Shown here in pieces: positions 16,232 to 26,247 of a DNA stretch of 45,250 bases (positions are counted from its first letter, which is position 1; each line of letters opens with the position of its first letter). The stretch spans positions 1 through 45,250 of the forward strand of contig NZ_BJDI01000020.1 of NCBI RefSeq assembly GCF_005405065.1, written 5' to 3'. The notes below the pieces were generated by a model, which saw only the letters and a program-made list of their open reading frames with translations, did not search any database and was not told the DNA's origin. The position numbers and the translations under genes were made by a program. The DNA comes from Lactiplantibacillus nangangensis. GTDB lineage: Bacteria; Bacillota; Bacilli; Lactobacillales; Lactobacillaceae.

Positions 16232-16723
16232 TTGTTGAAGATAGAAATTTTACCGAGCAACACGGCAGTGCCGTTGGCAATCTTGTCACTAACTGGCATT
16301 GATAACCGTGAGTTAAACCCAGCCATTGAAAAACAACTGGCCTTACGTCAGTTAACCCCAGCGACGCCGCAAAGCGCACTGGCAGATTTATTAGTCCTAA
16401 TTGGCGATCGTCATCCGGTGCAGATGCAAGCTTGGGACATGGCCGTTATTCCGGCTGAACCCGTTCAAATTCAAGCATTGCGCGACCAACCCGTTACCTT
16501 GTTAGATCAAGATCAAGCCATCTTACCACCAAATTTAGATGCCAAAAGTAGCCGTGTCTTAATCGTGATTGGGGATGCCCAGACGGATGACGCCACGGTT
16601 CATGCGACCGGACAAGAATTACAACGGAAAATCAAAGCCTTTTTCGGTCTACAAGCGCGTTTGCAATTTCGGACCGGCTCAACTGAGGTTCAGCGATTGA
16701 ACACGGTTAAGACCGTTTCTTAG
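16232..16723 (+). CDS. Unknown soluble protein, 163 aa
   Basis: No family is recognised. The protein has no signal peptide or membrane helix. Its second half has a strand-rich piece SSRVLIVIGDAQTDDATVHATGQELQRKIKAFFG that could form a small alpha/beta domain. The start chosen is TTG at 16232 because AGGAAG is six bases upstream; GTG at 16226 would be too close to it. Its 3' end overlaps the convergent histidine phosphatase gene by 17 bases, so the two share 3' sequence and have no terminator between them. Confidence 0.65.
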   Translation: MLKIEILPSNTAVPLAILSLTGIDNRELNPAIEKQLALRQLTPATPQSALADLLVLIGDRHPVQMQAWDMAVIPAEPVQIQALRDQPVTLLDQDQAILPPNLDAKSSRVLIVIGDAQTDDATVHATGQELQRKIKAFFGLQARLQFRTGSTEVQRLNTVKTVS

Positions 16724-17381
16724 GTGTGATATTAATATCGATTAGTTTAAATTGACGATCATTATAATCAACCCGTGTGACACTGGTGTTTTTTAAGAGT
16801 CGTGCGGGGAGATCGTGGGGACTTAATTGGTAAAGAAAGGCACTGAGGACTAGCCCATGCGAAACAATTAAAACGTTGCGGTCTTCGCCAGACTTTTGTG
16901 ACTCAAAGAGACTGATGCGCCGCAAAGTCCGGTTGATTCGGTCTGTGACGCCGACTAAGGTTTCAGCGGCCCGTGTTTGATCTAAAGAGTTGAAGACCCA
17001 CAAGAGCGTTGCAAAGCGTTCTTTACTTAACATGAGCTTGACAAAAGTCCCAGGACCAAGCTGCTTGCGCACTTGGTTCACGATCCAAGTGTTTTTAGTG
17101 CCTTCGAGGCCACCAAAGTTAAATTCGCGTAAGCCGACGTCAATCGTCGGCTTTTTTAGTTCAGGATGCAAAGCGGTGATGATGCGCGCGGTTTGTTGGG
17201 CACGGCCGAGATCACTAATGTAAGCTGCGTCAAAATGGACGTCTGCGAGCATTCTCGCTAAGCGTTGTGCAGAACGGACCCCCTTAGTGGTCAATTTTGA
17301 ATCGTAAATGCCCTGTAAGCGGTTAGCGGCATTGAGTTCCGTTTGACCGTGGCGGACAAGATAAAGATGAATGATTGCCAT
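16707..17381 (-). CDS. Histidine phosphatase (phosphoglycerate mutase family)
   Basis: The 224 aa protein is of the histidine phosphatase superfamily. The phosphorylated His lies in LVRHGQTELNAANRLQG near the N-terminus, followed by LTTKG. The proton donor Glu is in the REFNFGGLEG segment, and the second His is in VSHGLVLS. It acts on a phosphomonoester that cannot be named from sequence; the family includes cofactor-dependent mutase-like phosphatases such as GpmB or PhoE. The start is the ATG at 17381, with AGGGGG upstream. Confidence 0.88.
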   Translation of the reverse strand: MAIIHLYLVRHGQTELNAANRLQGIYDSKLTTKGVRSAQRLARMLADVHFDAAYISDLGRAQQTARIITALHPELKKPTIDVGLREFNFGGLEGTKNTWIVNQVRKQLGPGTFVKLMLSKERFATLLWVFNSLDQTRAAETLVGVTDRINRTLRRISLFESQKSGEDRNVLIVSHGLVLSAFLYQLSPHDLPARLLKNTSVTRVDYNDRQFKLIDINITPKKRS

Positions 17382-17598
17382 GAGAAGGCCCCCTTCGGCT
17401 AATTTTGTCATAGCTCAATTGTACGGCGGTTGAGTGATTACGACAAGCTTTAGTTAAGCGCTGACAACAAAATAATTGGGACTTTTAGCTAGGAAGCAAA
17501 TTAGTTGTGGTCAACAGCGGTTGATAAGGGAAATTATTTCAATATTAGTGATTGAAATAACAAAAATATTATAAGAAATTTTGAATTGTAACGATAAT

Positions 17599-17643
17599 GC
17601 ACGAGTTTGACTTGCACGATTTAGTTTGGTACGATTCTTCCTG
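17599..17643 (+). promoter_or_regulatory. WxL gene promoter with three 15 bp direct repeats
   Basis: A promoter TTGACT (17607-17612), 17 bases, TACGAT (17630-17635) is embedded in three tandem 15 bp units that begin GCACGAGTT, GCACGATTT and GTACGATTC (17599, 17614 and 17629). Units lying across -35 and -10 suggest binding of an oligomeric regulator. The 220 bases upstream to the phosphatase gene are AT-rich with nothing else recognised. Confidence 0.5.
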
Positions 17644-17694
17644 TAAGATTTGCGCGAATCACAAAAATATCAAACAAAACAGGGGTTTTAAAAA

Positions 17695-18345
17695 ATGAAA
17701 AAAGCAAGCAAGCAACTATTAGCAATTGGTGCCGTTTTAAGTTTGGGTTTAGTTATCAGTACAACGCCGGCAAGTGCGACTATTAGTAAGCCAGCACCGG
17801 AAAAACCAGGGAAGCCATCTGGTGATGCAGGGACGGACAAGCCGACAACTACTACACATGTTGATATTTCACTAGAAGCGTCCGATAACAAAATCACCTT
17901 GGTAGACTCACCAACAATCGATTTTAAAGGTACTAAGATCGTAGCTGGAAAGATGAACTTAACGACCAATTCTATTAAGGATAATCTGCGAGTGTTCAAT
18001 CCTGGTAAGGCTGATGGTTATGGCGTTACAGCTAGGATTGCGGCTTTTAAGGATAAGAGCGTGGCAAATTCGGAAGATAGTTTAAAAGGGGCTCGAATGA
18101 CGCTGAAAGATCGAGTGATTACTGCAGAAGATACCAACAATCAGTCGAAAGCACCAATTGGTGAAGAAAATGTTGAGTTGAATGGTGACGATAAAAACGT
18201 GATGACTGCCAAACCAGGTACTGGGCTAGGAATCTTTAGATTAACGTATAAAGATGCCATGTTAGAAATTCCAGACGGAAATAAGCCAGGAACCTATGGA
18301 ACAGTAATTACTTGGACTTTGACGGAAGCACCAAAATCAAATTAG
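17695..18345 (+). CDS. Small WxL-domain surface protein
   Basis: The 216 aa secreted protein has signal peptide residues 1-28 (KK..LLAIGAVLSLGLVIS, cut after ASA), then a Pro/Lys-rich linker (PAPEKPGKPSG). A WxL-type domain follows to the C-terminus. It ends with the distal motif GTVITWTLTEAP, but the proximal WxL motif reads GYGVTARIAAF, so Trp is replaced. WxL domains attach proteins non-covalently to the Gram-positive wall. A second WxL protein follows 30 bases later, probably in one operon. The usual DUF916 partner is missing. Confidence 0.85.
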   Translation: MKKASKQLLAIGAVLSLGLVISTTPASATISKPAPEKPGKPSGDAGTDKPTTTTHVDISLEASDNKITLVDSPTIDFKGTKIVAGKMNLTTNSIKDNLRVFNPGKADGYGVTARIAAFKDKSVANSEDSLKGARMTLKDRVITAEDTNNQSKAPIGEENVELNGDDKNVMTAKPGTGLGIFRLTYKDAMLEIPDGNKPGTYGTVITWTLTEAPKSN

Positions 18346-18375
18346 TGCGTTGATAAAAAGAAAGGATTGAATTAA

Positions 18376-19818
18376 ATGCGTCAAGGTTGGCGACGGCTAG
18401 TGATTGTTTTACTGATTAGTCAATGTTTTGTAGGGATAATTGGTCAAGCCGCCGTCACGGCCGAAAGTTCCTCAGCGATGAGTAGCAGTGTTGTTAGTAA
18501 CGAACCTGATGAAAAACAGGAAAGTTCCGAGGACAATTCGGCGGACGTTAGTGAGTTATCACAGAGCGGTGTGAGTTCGGAATCGATAGCAAACGATGAG
18601 GAAAAGCCACAAACGCCAACGACTATGGCTGATACCGCCACGTCGACCACTGATACAACGGTAGTCGCGGGGCCACAAGTTGAAGCGACGCAATCGGTTG
18701 TGGCGACTGATTACAATGGACAAGAACTTGTCCAGGGATTAACGGTCACTGGTGGCAAGTTTGTCCAATACAAATTCAAGCTGAACTGGATAACCGGTGC
18801 AACGCTTGAGAAACCTCAATTTTGTTTCTGGCCTTCAAGTAATACGCATGTAACGAAAAGTGCACAATTGGAACAAGCCAACGGGAAGAAAGGCTCATTG
18901 AAGTTGAACGGTGATCATTATGATTTGCCATTGCAAGTTCAGCTAAATGCCCAAAATCCTTGGGTGAGCGTTACGGTCATGGTTGAAACTAAGCCGGTTG
19001 ATAAAGGCAAAACTCAGATTGTTCAAGGTGGCGAAGCTTATTTTGAATATAGTCGTGCGCGCCATAAATTTGCCTTACCAGAGTTCATGCTCGTGGAATG
19101 GCATCCACTGGAAGGGTCAGTGGAACAACAAGAGTTTCGTGTTCAACAAGATGGTCGTATTGTAATCAAAGGGAAGTTCTGGCGTAAAGGTGGGTTACAA
19201 ACTAAAAAAGTTTGGCTTAAAATAACCCGGAATGGTAAGGAGCTATCAAAAGTTGCTATAGATCCGATGACCGCTGAAAATGGGTTTGAACATGTGATTG
19301 AAGCGGCCGATTTGGGTCCCGGAAAACATGAGCTCTATCTGCATGCTAAAGACAACCATAATCTTGCCATTCAACCAATCAGACTAACTGTGATCGTTCA
19401 AGGTGAGCTGAAATTTGAAAAGGTGTCAGCGAAAGCCAAGTTTGAATCCGTCACGGTGACGGGTGAATCGCAAGTTGCGAGTCGGCAATCTGACTGGCAT
19501 TTGAAGGTGGCGGATACGCGTGAAGCAGCTAGCAACTGGGTTTTAACGGCCAGTGTTTCTGAATTAGTAGATAAGGACCAGAATCAAAAACTCGCGGGTG
19601 GCCTAGTCCATCAAGAACAGGGCAAGACACTCATGTTAGATGCGACTGATGTCGTCATTGCGCGTGGTCAGGCGATGCAACATCAGCCAATCCACGACGT
19701 CGCTGGTGGTTGGACGACTGACAGTGGGGTCTTGCTGAAGACGCGTCCGGATGCCGTGCCGGGAAATTATCAAGGAACCATTACTTGGCGATTAGCCGAT
19801 GTCCCACCAACTGAATGA
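18376..19818 (+). CDS. WxL-domain surface protein, 480 aa
   Basis: The signal peptide spans about residues 1-28 (RRLVIVLLISQCFVGIIGQAAVTAE). A Ser/Glu/Thr-rich stretch to about residue 100 follows, then Ig-like beta modules (FRVQQDGRIVIKGKFWRKGG, then GPGKHELYLHAKDNHN). The C-terminal WxL domain has both motifs: NWVLTASVSEL and GTITWRLADVP. It is a cell-wall protein, likely forming a surface complex with the preceding WxL protein. RBS AAAGGA lies 9 bases before the ATG. A terminator follows immediately. Confidence 0.87.
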   Translation: MRQGWRRLVIVLLISQCFVGIIGQAAVTAESSSAMSSSVVSNEPDEKQESSEDNSADVSELSQSGVSSESIANDEEKPQTPTTMADTATSTTDTTVVAGPQVEATQSVVATDYNGQELVQGLTVTGGKFVQYKFKLNWITGATLEKPQFCFWPSSNTHVTKSAQLEQANGKKGSLKLNGDHYDLPLQVQLNAQNPWVSVTVMVETKPVDKGKTQIVQGGEAYFEYSRARHKFALPEFMLVEWHPLEGSVEQQEFRVQQDGRIVIKGKFWRKGGLQTKKVWLKITRNGKELSKVAIDPMTAENGFEHVIEAADLGPGKHELYLHAKDNHNLAIQPIRLTVIVQGELKFEKVSAKAKFESVTVTGESQVASRQSDWHLKVADTREAASNWVLTASVSELVDKDQNQKLAGGLVHQEQGKTLMLDATDVVIARGQAMQHQPIHDVAGGWTTDSGVLLKTRPDAVPGNYQGTITWRLADVPPTE

Positions 19819-19820
19819 TT

Positions 19821-19864
19821 AAAAAATCGCAACGCCTAAGTTAATCTAGGGTTGCGATTTTTTA
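19821..19864. terminator. Bidirectional terminator
   Basis: Arms AAAAAATCGCAAC (19821-19833) and GTTGCGATTTTTT (19851 on) lie between the convergent WxL and glycosyltransferase genes. The right arm overlaps the last codons of the latter. Confidence 0.88.
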
Positions 19865-20596
19865 TTGGTTGTTTAGATCTTCGCTCAAAGTACGCTTGCT
19901 TTCTTGCTTCAAGATTTTCATCATCTTGCGGCGAGCAGCAAAGAATGGAATTCCGATGTGCGATAAGTTACTTCGGAATCGCCAGCGATAATGGTACGTT
20001 TTGTCGGTCAATAATTCGGCTGATTGAACGTAGTCGGCATAGCGAAAGGCAAAAAGTTGATCTTCAAGAAAGCTGATTTCTTCGTTGAAGGTTAAGTGAT
20101 GTGTGGTGATAATTGATCGAATAAAGCACTTGTTCCACGAAAAGCCGCCGACCGTGCCAAAATTAATGTTAGTCACTAAGTCTTTTTGGTCGTAGGTTTT
20201 TGCGGGACTAGGCACGGCTAAATAGCCGAAATGACCACAGATTACCAGTTGAGATTTTGGCGCCGCTTGGTAGGCGGACAAAAAGGCCGCCAAAAAGTTT
20301 GGTTCGACCCAATCATCCCCGTCAACAAAGCAGAGGTATTTACCCTTAGCAGCCGCCATACCAGCATTTCGAGCCGCAGAAACGCCACGATTTCGGTCAA
20401 AGGTAATCACGTGAAAACGTGCGTCACCTTTGATTAACGCCGCAATCTGGTCGCCGGTGTCATCTGTTGAGCAGTCATTAACGACGATCACTTCAAAGTC
20501 GGTGACTGTTTGTTGTTGCAGACTAGTCAAGCAAGGATTAATAAATTTATGTTGATTGTACGCCGGTACAACCACTGAAAATAGGGGTGCAGACAC
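19862..20596 (-). CDS. Family 2 glycosyltransferase
   Basis: The 244 aa product has a GT-A fold. The N-terminus FSVVVPAYNQHKFINPCLTS, the VNDCSTDDT nucleotide-sugar segment, GVSAARNAGMAAAKG and the metal-binding FVDGDDW (DxD) are all in order. EDQLFAFRYA follows, as in GT2 enzymes making cell-wall polysaccharide or teichoic-acid decorations. It has no membrane helix. The start is GTG at 20596, with GGAGG seven bases upstream. It lies next to the WxL pair, but on the opposite strand. Its acceptor is unknown. Confidence 0.9.
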   Translation of the reverse strand: MSAPLFSVVVPAYNQHKFINPCLTSLQQQTVTDFEVIVVNDCSTDDTGDQIAALIKGDARFHVITFDRNRGVSAARNAGMAAAKGKYLCFVDGDDWVEPNFLAAFLSAYQAAPKSQLVICGHFGYLAVPSPAKTYDQKDLVTNINFGTVGGFSWNKCFIRSIITTHHLTFNEEISFLEDQLFAFRYADYVQSAELLTDKTYHYRWRFRSNLSHIGIPFFAARRKMMKILKQESKRTLSEDLNNQ

Positions 20597-20631
20597 GCTA
20601 ATTCCTCCATCATAATTTGATATACCTTACT

Positions 20632-20637
20632 ATTATA
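20632..20637 (-). promoter_or_regulatory. -10 box for the glycosyltransferase gene
   Basis: A consensus TATAAT on the minus strand lies about 35 bases before the GTG start. The -35 is not clear. Confidence 0.4.
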
Positions 20638-20687
20638 GCCGTAAAGTGTGACGAAATTATAGCGAATTGCCTTATTTTGAGGATAAT

Positions 20688-21395
20688 TTAATTATTTGCG
20701 AGATTAGTGGTGTGAAAATAGAGCGCTAACTCCGGATAAACGAAGACCGTATGCGAAAAATCGAGTAAACTATTATTCTTATAATAGTTGCAAGAGTCGA
20801 GGGCCATATAGGTTGCGCCGTGGTCTAATTGCATTAAACTGGCTTCTTCTTCCGTCAAGTTGGTGAGTGACAAATAGTCGTCACTGTTGGCGATGCCAAT
20901 ACCGTAAGCTTCATTTAAAAAGTCCCAGATGGAATGGTTAACAGCTTCCGGTGAGAGATAGGGCACGACTGATTTTAAATAGTAGGCTTTTTCCAAGCAA
21001 TAGAGTTTTTCGTGCCAGTAGCGTAAACGAATCACCCGATAGAGCTCGATACCTTCATCAATTTGCATTTGTTTTGCCAAAGCGGCGTCGGTATGGATCG
21101 TGTCAAAGGTGACCACTTTAGAAACGAGATTTCGCGGATGTAGCGCACTGCTTGGCATAGTTCGTGCTGATAAATTAACAACAGTTTTATGCCGTAATTG
21201 AATGTTGGCAATAAAATAGCCGCTACCTTGGACGCGGCGTAAAAGTCCTTGTTGATAGACTAAATCAATTGCTTTACGGATGGTGTTACGGCTAGCGTGG
21301 TAGCGCGTCATTAACTGCGCTTCTGTGGGTAGCTTAACCTCAAATTCACCATCTTGGATGGCATTAACGAGTTTGGTCGCAATATCACGATACAT
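20688..21395 (-). CDS. GntR/HutC family regulator (UTRA domain)
   Basis: The 235 aa product has an N-terminal winged helix-turn-helix (LPTEAQLMTRYHASRNTIRK, then VQGSGYFI) and a C-terminal UTRA ligand domain (about residues 85-230). HutC-type GntR proteins repress sugar genes and are released by phosphosugars. The start at 21395 gives the usual MYRDIATKL N-terminus; the ATG at 21416 has no ribosome site. It is divergent from the PTS genes, and their shared region carries matching GGTACAAATTT operators. The same operator precedes the DUF871 gene 12 kb away. It is likely the local beta-glucoside regulator. Confidence 0.9.
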   Translation of the reverse strand: MYRDIATKLVNAIQDGEFEVKLPTEAQLMTRYHASRNTIRKAIDLVYQQGLLRRVQGSGYFIANIQLRHKTVVNLSARTMPSSALHPRNLVSKVVTFDTIHTDAALAKQMQIDEGIELYRVIRLRYWHEKLYCLEKAYYLKSVVPYLSPEAVNHSIWDFLNEAYGIGIANSDDYLSLTNLTEEEASLMQLDHGATYMALDSCNYYKNNSLLDFSHTVFVYPELALYFHTTNLANN

Positions 21396-21431
21396 AGAAA
21401 TCACTTCTTTCTTCATTGGTCATTGAAGCCC

Positions 21432-21451
21432 AAATTTATGGGTACAAATTT
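21432..21451 (+). promoter_or_regulatory. GntR operator O1
   Basis: AAATTTATGGGTACAAATTT differs at two bases from the site at 33230-33249. It lies between the regulator start and the PTS promoter, suitable for self-control. Confidence 0.6.
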
Positions 21452-21481
21452 GATAAATTCGTTTTATTTGAACATTAGGAC

Positions 21482-21510
21482 TTGTTAAATTTGTACCCAT
21501 GACTTATAAT
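21482..21510 (+). promoter_or_regulatory. PTS promoter with GntR operator O2
   Basis: TTGTTA (21482-21487), 17 bases, TATAAT (21505-21510). The spacer holds AAATTTGTACCCAT, the inverted 14 bp copy of the core of O1, at 21487-21500. A regulator bound here would block RNA polymerase. Confidence 0.7.
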
Positions 21511-21520
21511 TCTAATTGTA

Positions 21521-21534
21521 ATGAAAGCGGTTTA
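21521..21534 (+). promoter_or_regulatory. Candidate cre box after the PTS promoter
   Basis: ATGAAAGCGGTTTA contains the conserved TGAAAGCG half of a cre site and has two mismatches in the other half. It lies just past the expected transcription start, a common place for CcpA blocking. Confidence 0.45.
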
Positions 21535-21589
21535 TTAAAGCAACCGCATAATCACAATAATTTAAAAACTATTTAGGAGCGTGTTTATT

Positions 21590-21901
21590 ATGGCTGAAAA
21601 AACAATTATGTTGGTATGTGCTGCAGGGATGTCAACTTCACTTTTAGTTTCAAAGATGCAAAAGGCTGCTGAAGCAGACGGTATTGATGCAGAAATTTTT
21701 GCAACCGCTGCCAGTGACGCTGACGCTAAGTTAGCTGAAAAGAATCCTGACATTTTGATGCTTGGACCACAAGTTCGTTACATGTTAAGCGATTTCCAAA
21801 AGCGCGTTGATATTCCAGTTGAAGTAATCAACATGCAAGATTACGGCATGATGAACGGCGAAAAGGTGCTTAAAGAAGCCGAAGCCTCAATGGCAAAATA
21901 A
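21590..21901 (+). CDS. PTS EIIB, cellobiose/lactose family
   Basis: The 103 aa cytoplasmic phosphocarrier has its phosphocysteine as Cys10 in LVCAAGMSTSLLVSKM, the family signature. GPQVRYML follows mid-protein. It passes phosphate from EIIA to the incoming sugar at EIIC, giving 6-phospho-beta-glucosides. The ATG at 21590 has AGGAGCG upstream. It is the first gene of the unit; EIIA follows after a 115-base gap with a hairpin, and two phospho-beta-glucosidases lie beyond. No EIIC gene is present in the window. Confidence 0.93.
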   Translation: MAEKTIMLVCAAGMSTSLLVSKMQKAAEADGIDAEIFATAASDADAKLAEKNPDILMLGPQVRYMLSDFQKRVDIPVEVINMQDYGMMNGEKVLKEAEASMAK

Positions 21902-21918
21902 TTAAATAACTAGAAACA

Positions 21919-21967
21919 AAGGTGCTGCCAGACAGCGGATTAGTTATACAACGGTCGGTAGCATTTT
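21919..21967 (+). promoter_or_regulatory. Intercistronic hairpin between EIIB and EIIA
   Basis: AAGGTGCTGCC (21919-21929) can pair with GGTAGCATTTT (21957-21967) using three G-U pairs, ending in TTTT. It may be a leaky terminator or a processing stem that sets the EIIB:EIIA ratio. Confidence 0.4.
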
Positions 21968-22016
21968 AAATTGTGTGGGCACACGAAATAAGCTAACTAA
22001 AAGGATGAGTAAAATA

Positions 22017-22367
22017 ATGGCAGAAGAAAATCAAGTACCAGTTGAAAAAGAAGCAAGCTTAGAAACAATCATGGGATTAATTGTTAATGGTGGGAATGCG
22101 AAGAGCTCAGCTTTTGAAGCTATCAAGGCCGCTAAGGAAAACGACTTTGAAACTGCTGATGCGAAATTAAAAGAAGCCGACAACTTCTTAACTGAAGCAC
22201 ACAACTCGCAAACATCAATGTTGACTGCCGAAGCCAATGGCGATCATACCCATGTTTCATTACTATTGGTCCATTCACAAGACCACATGATGAATGCCAT
22301 TACTTTCCGGGATTTAGCTGGTGAAATTGTTGATTTATACCGTCGCTTAGCTGCTGAAGATAAATAG
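22017..22367 (+). CDS. PTS EIIA, cellobiose/lactose family
   Basis: The 116 aa all-helical EIIA of the Lac family accepts phosphate from HPr on a His and gives it to EIIB. The family motif HSQDHMMNA is at 86-94, with the first His the expected phosphorylation site. The N-terminal helix ETIMGLIVNGGNAKSSAFEAI is typical. The start is the ATG at 22017, with AAAGGATG upstream; the ATG inside that site (22005) is too close. A hairpin terminator follows 13 bases after the stop. Confidence 0.92.
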   Translation: MAEENQVPVEKEASLETIMGLIVNGGNAKSSAFEAIKAAKENDFETADAKLKEADNFLTEAHNSQTSMLTAEANGDHTHVSLLLVHSQDHMMNAITFRDLAGEIVDLYRRLAAEDK

Positions 22368-22379
22368 TCAATTCTTTGG

Positions 22380-22426
22380 GGGACCCAGACGAATACCTTG
22401 ATGGTGTTGGTTGGGTCCTTCTTTCG
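22380..22426 (+). terminator. Likely terminator of the PTS EIIB-EIIA unit
   Basis: GGACCCAGACGAATACC pairs imperfectly with GGTGTTGGTTGGGTCC, followed by TTCTTTC. The stem is good but the T-run is poor, so some read-through into repeat B2 is likely. Confidence 0.55.
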
Positions 22427-22454
22427 TATTATGGCTGGCGGGGCTAGTGCCTCG

Positions 22455-22620
22455 TTGCCGCCTGCCGGTTGCGCTCATTTAGGGCTGGAACGTGGTGGGC
22501 ACGTTTGGGAGCCATAACCCGGTCTCCCAAGCCGGCCTTTTACTAATCGGCCGGCAAAATTCGCTGCCCGCTAAGTAAAATTTCACCACTGAGCCCTAAA
22601 TGAACGCAACCTCTCGGCTA
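22455..22620 (+). repeat. Intergenic repeat family B, copy B2
   Basis: Full ends TTGCCGCCTGCCGGTTG and CAACCTCTCGGCTA. P1 GGTTGCGCTCATTTAGGGCT pairs with AGCCCTAAATGAACGCAACC. The inner hairpin is TTGGGAG/CTCCCAA, and P4 is CTTTTACTAA/TAAGTAAAA. It follows the PTS unit in sense orientation. With B3 it forms an inverted pair 297 bp apart. Confidence 0.88.
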
Positions 22621-22917
22621 GTTTACTGGTCGAATGCAACGTGCTTTGGTGAAATAACTAGTTTTACGCTAGATTATGAGTTGAACTAGTCTCCTGATTT
22701 GATTCAGAGCAGGTTGGGTTAACAAGTGATTTAGTCTTATACTTATCTAAGTGCCTCGTTTAGCATTAAAACTGGTAGAACCGGTTGAGTGTTTAACAAG
22801 TAACTATATTAGTAAATTGTCAGGCTAGTTTCTAGTTTAGAAGCTGGCAACAGAATGAAGCGTTATTACTTGCCGCTCCATGTTGACAAATTATTCAGAA
22901 TAGAACTGACGTCATTT
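22621..22917. other. Gene-free stretch between inverted repeats B2 and B3
   Basis: The 297 bp is AT-rich and has stop codons in every frame, with no recognisable gene remnant. It occupies the place where a PTS EIIC gene might be expected. A TTGACA at 22883-22888 has no good -10 partner. Confidence 0.5.
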
Positions 22918-23081
22918 TAGCCGAGAGGGTGGGTGTGCTTAGGGCTCAGTGGTGAAATTTTACTTAGCTGACGGTGGTTTACCGGCCGGTTAGTAAAAGG
23001 CCGGCTTTCGAGACCGCACTTTGGCTCGAAACCGTGCCCACCACGTTCCAGCCCTAAGCGCACCCACCCGGCAGGCGGCAA
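22918..23081 (-). repeat. Intergenic repeat family B, copy B3
   Basis: This copy is inverted relative to B2. P1 GGTGGGTGCGCTTAGGGCT pairs with AGCCCTAAGCACACCCACC. The inner hairpin is TTTCGAG/CTCGAAA. The ends are again TTGCCGCCTGCCGG and CTCTCGGCTA. It ends 77 bp before the first glucosidase gene. Confidence 0.88.
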
Positions 23082-23146
23082 GTAACCACTATCTCAAACT
23101 CAATTTATATAAGTAAATTTTTCAAACAAAAACATAGAAATATTAG

Positions 23147-26059
<2,913 letters not shown>

Positions 26060-26076
26060 TTAATTTTTGAATAACT

Positions 26077-26125
26077 GAGGTCACCATACTGAGGTCTAAT
26101 TTAATCAGTAAGGTGACCTCTTTTG
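26077..26125 (+). terminator. Terminator of the glucosidase operon
   Basis: GAGGTCACCATACTGA (26077-26092) pairs with TCAGTAAGGTGACCTC (26105-26120), then TTTTGT. Confidence 0.88.
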
Positions 26126-26247
26126 TGACTAAAAGTGCTACTATTATGTTATGAATATATAAATATTTACAAAGGTTGAAAATGGCGTCTTAGGTAAAAG
26201 TTTGCGCTTACAAGTCGCCGTTTTTAATGCTTTGAGGGGGTAACGTT

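Noticed and set aside
22621-22917. Remnant of an EIIC gene between B2 and B3
   Set aside because: No frame shows hydrophobic helices or EIIC motifs; the stretch looks plain AT-rich.
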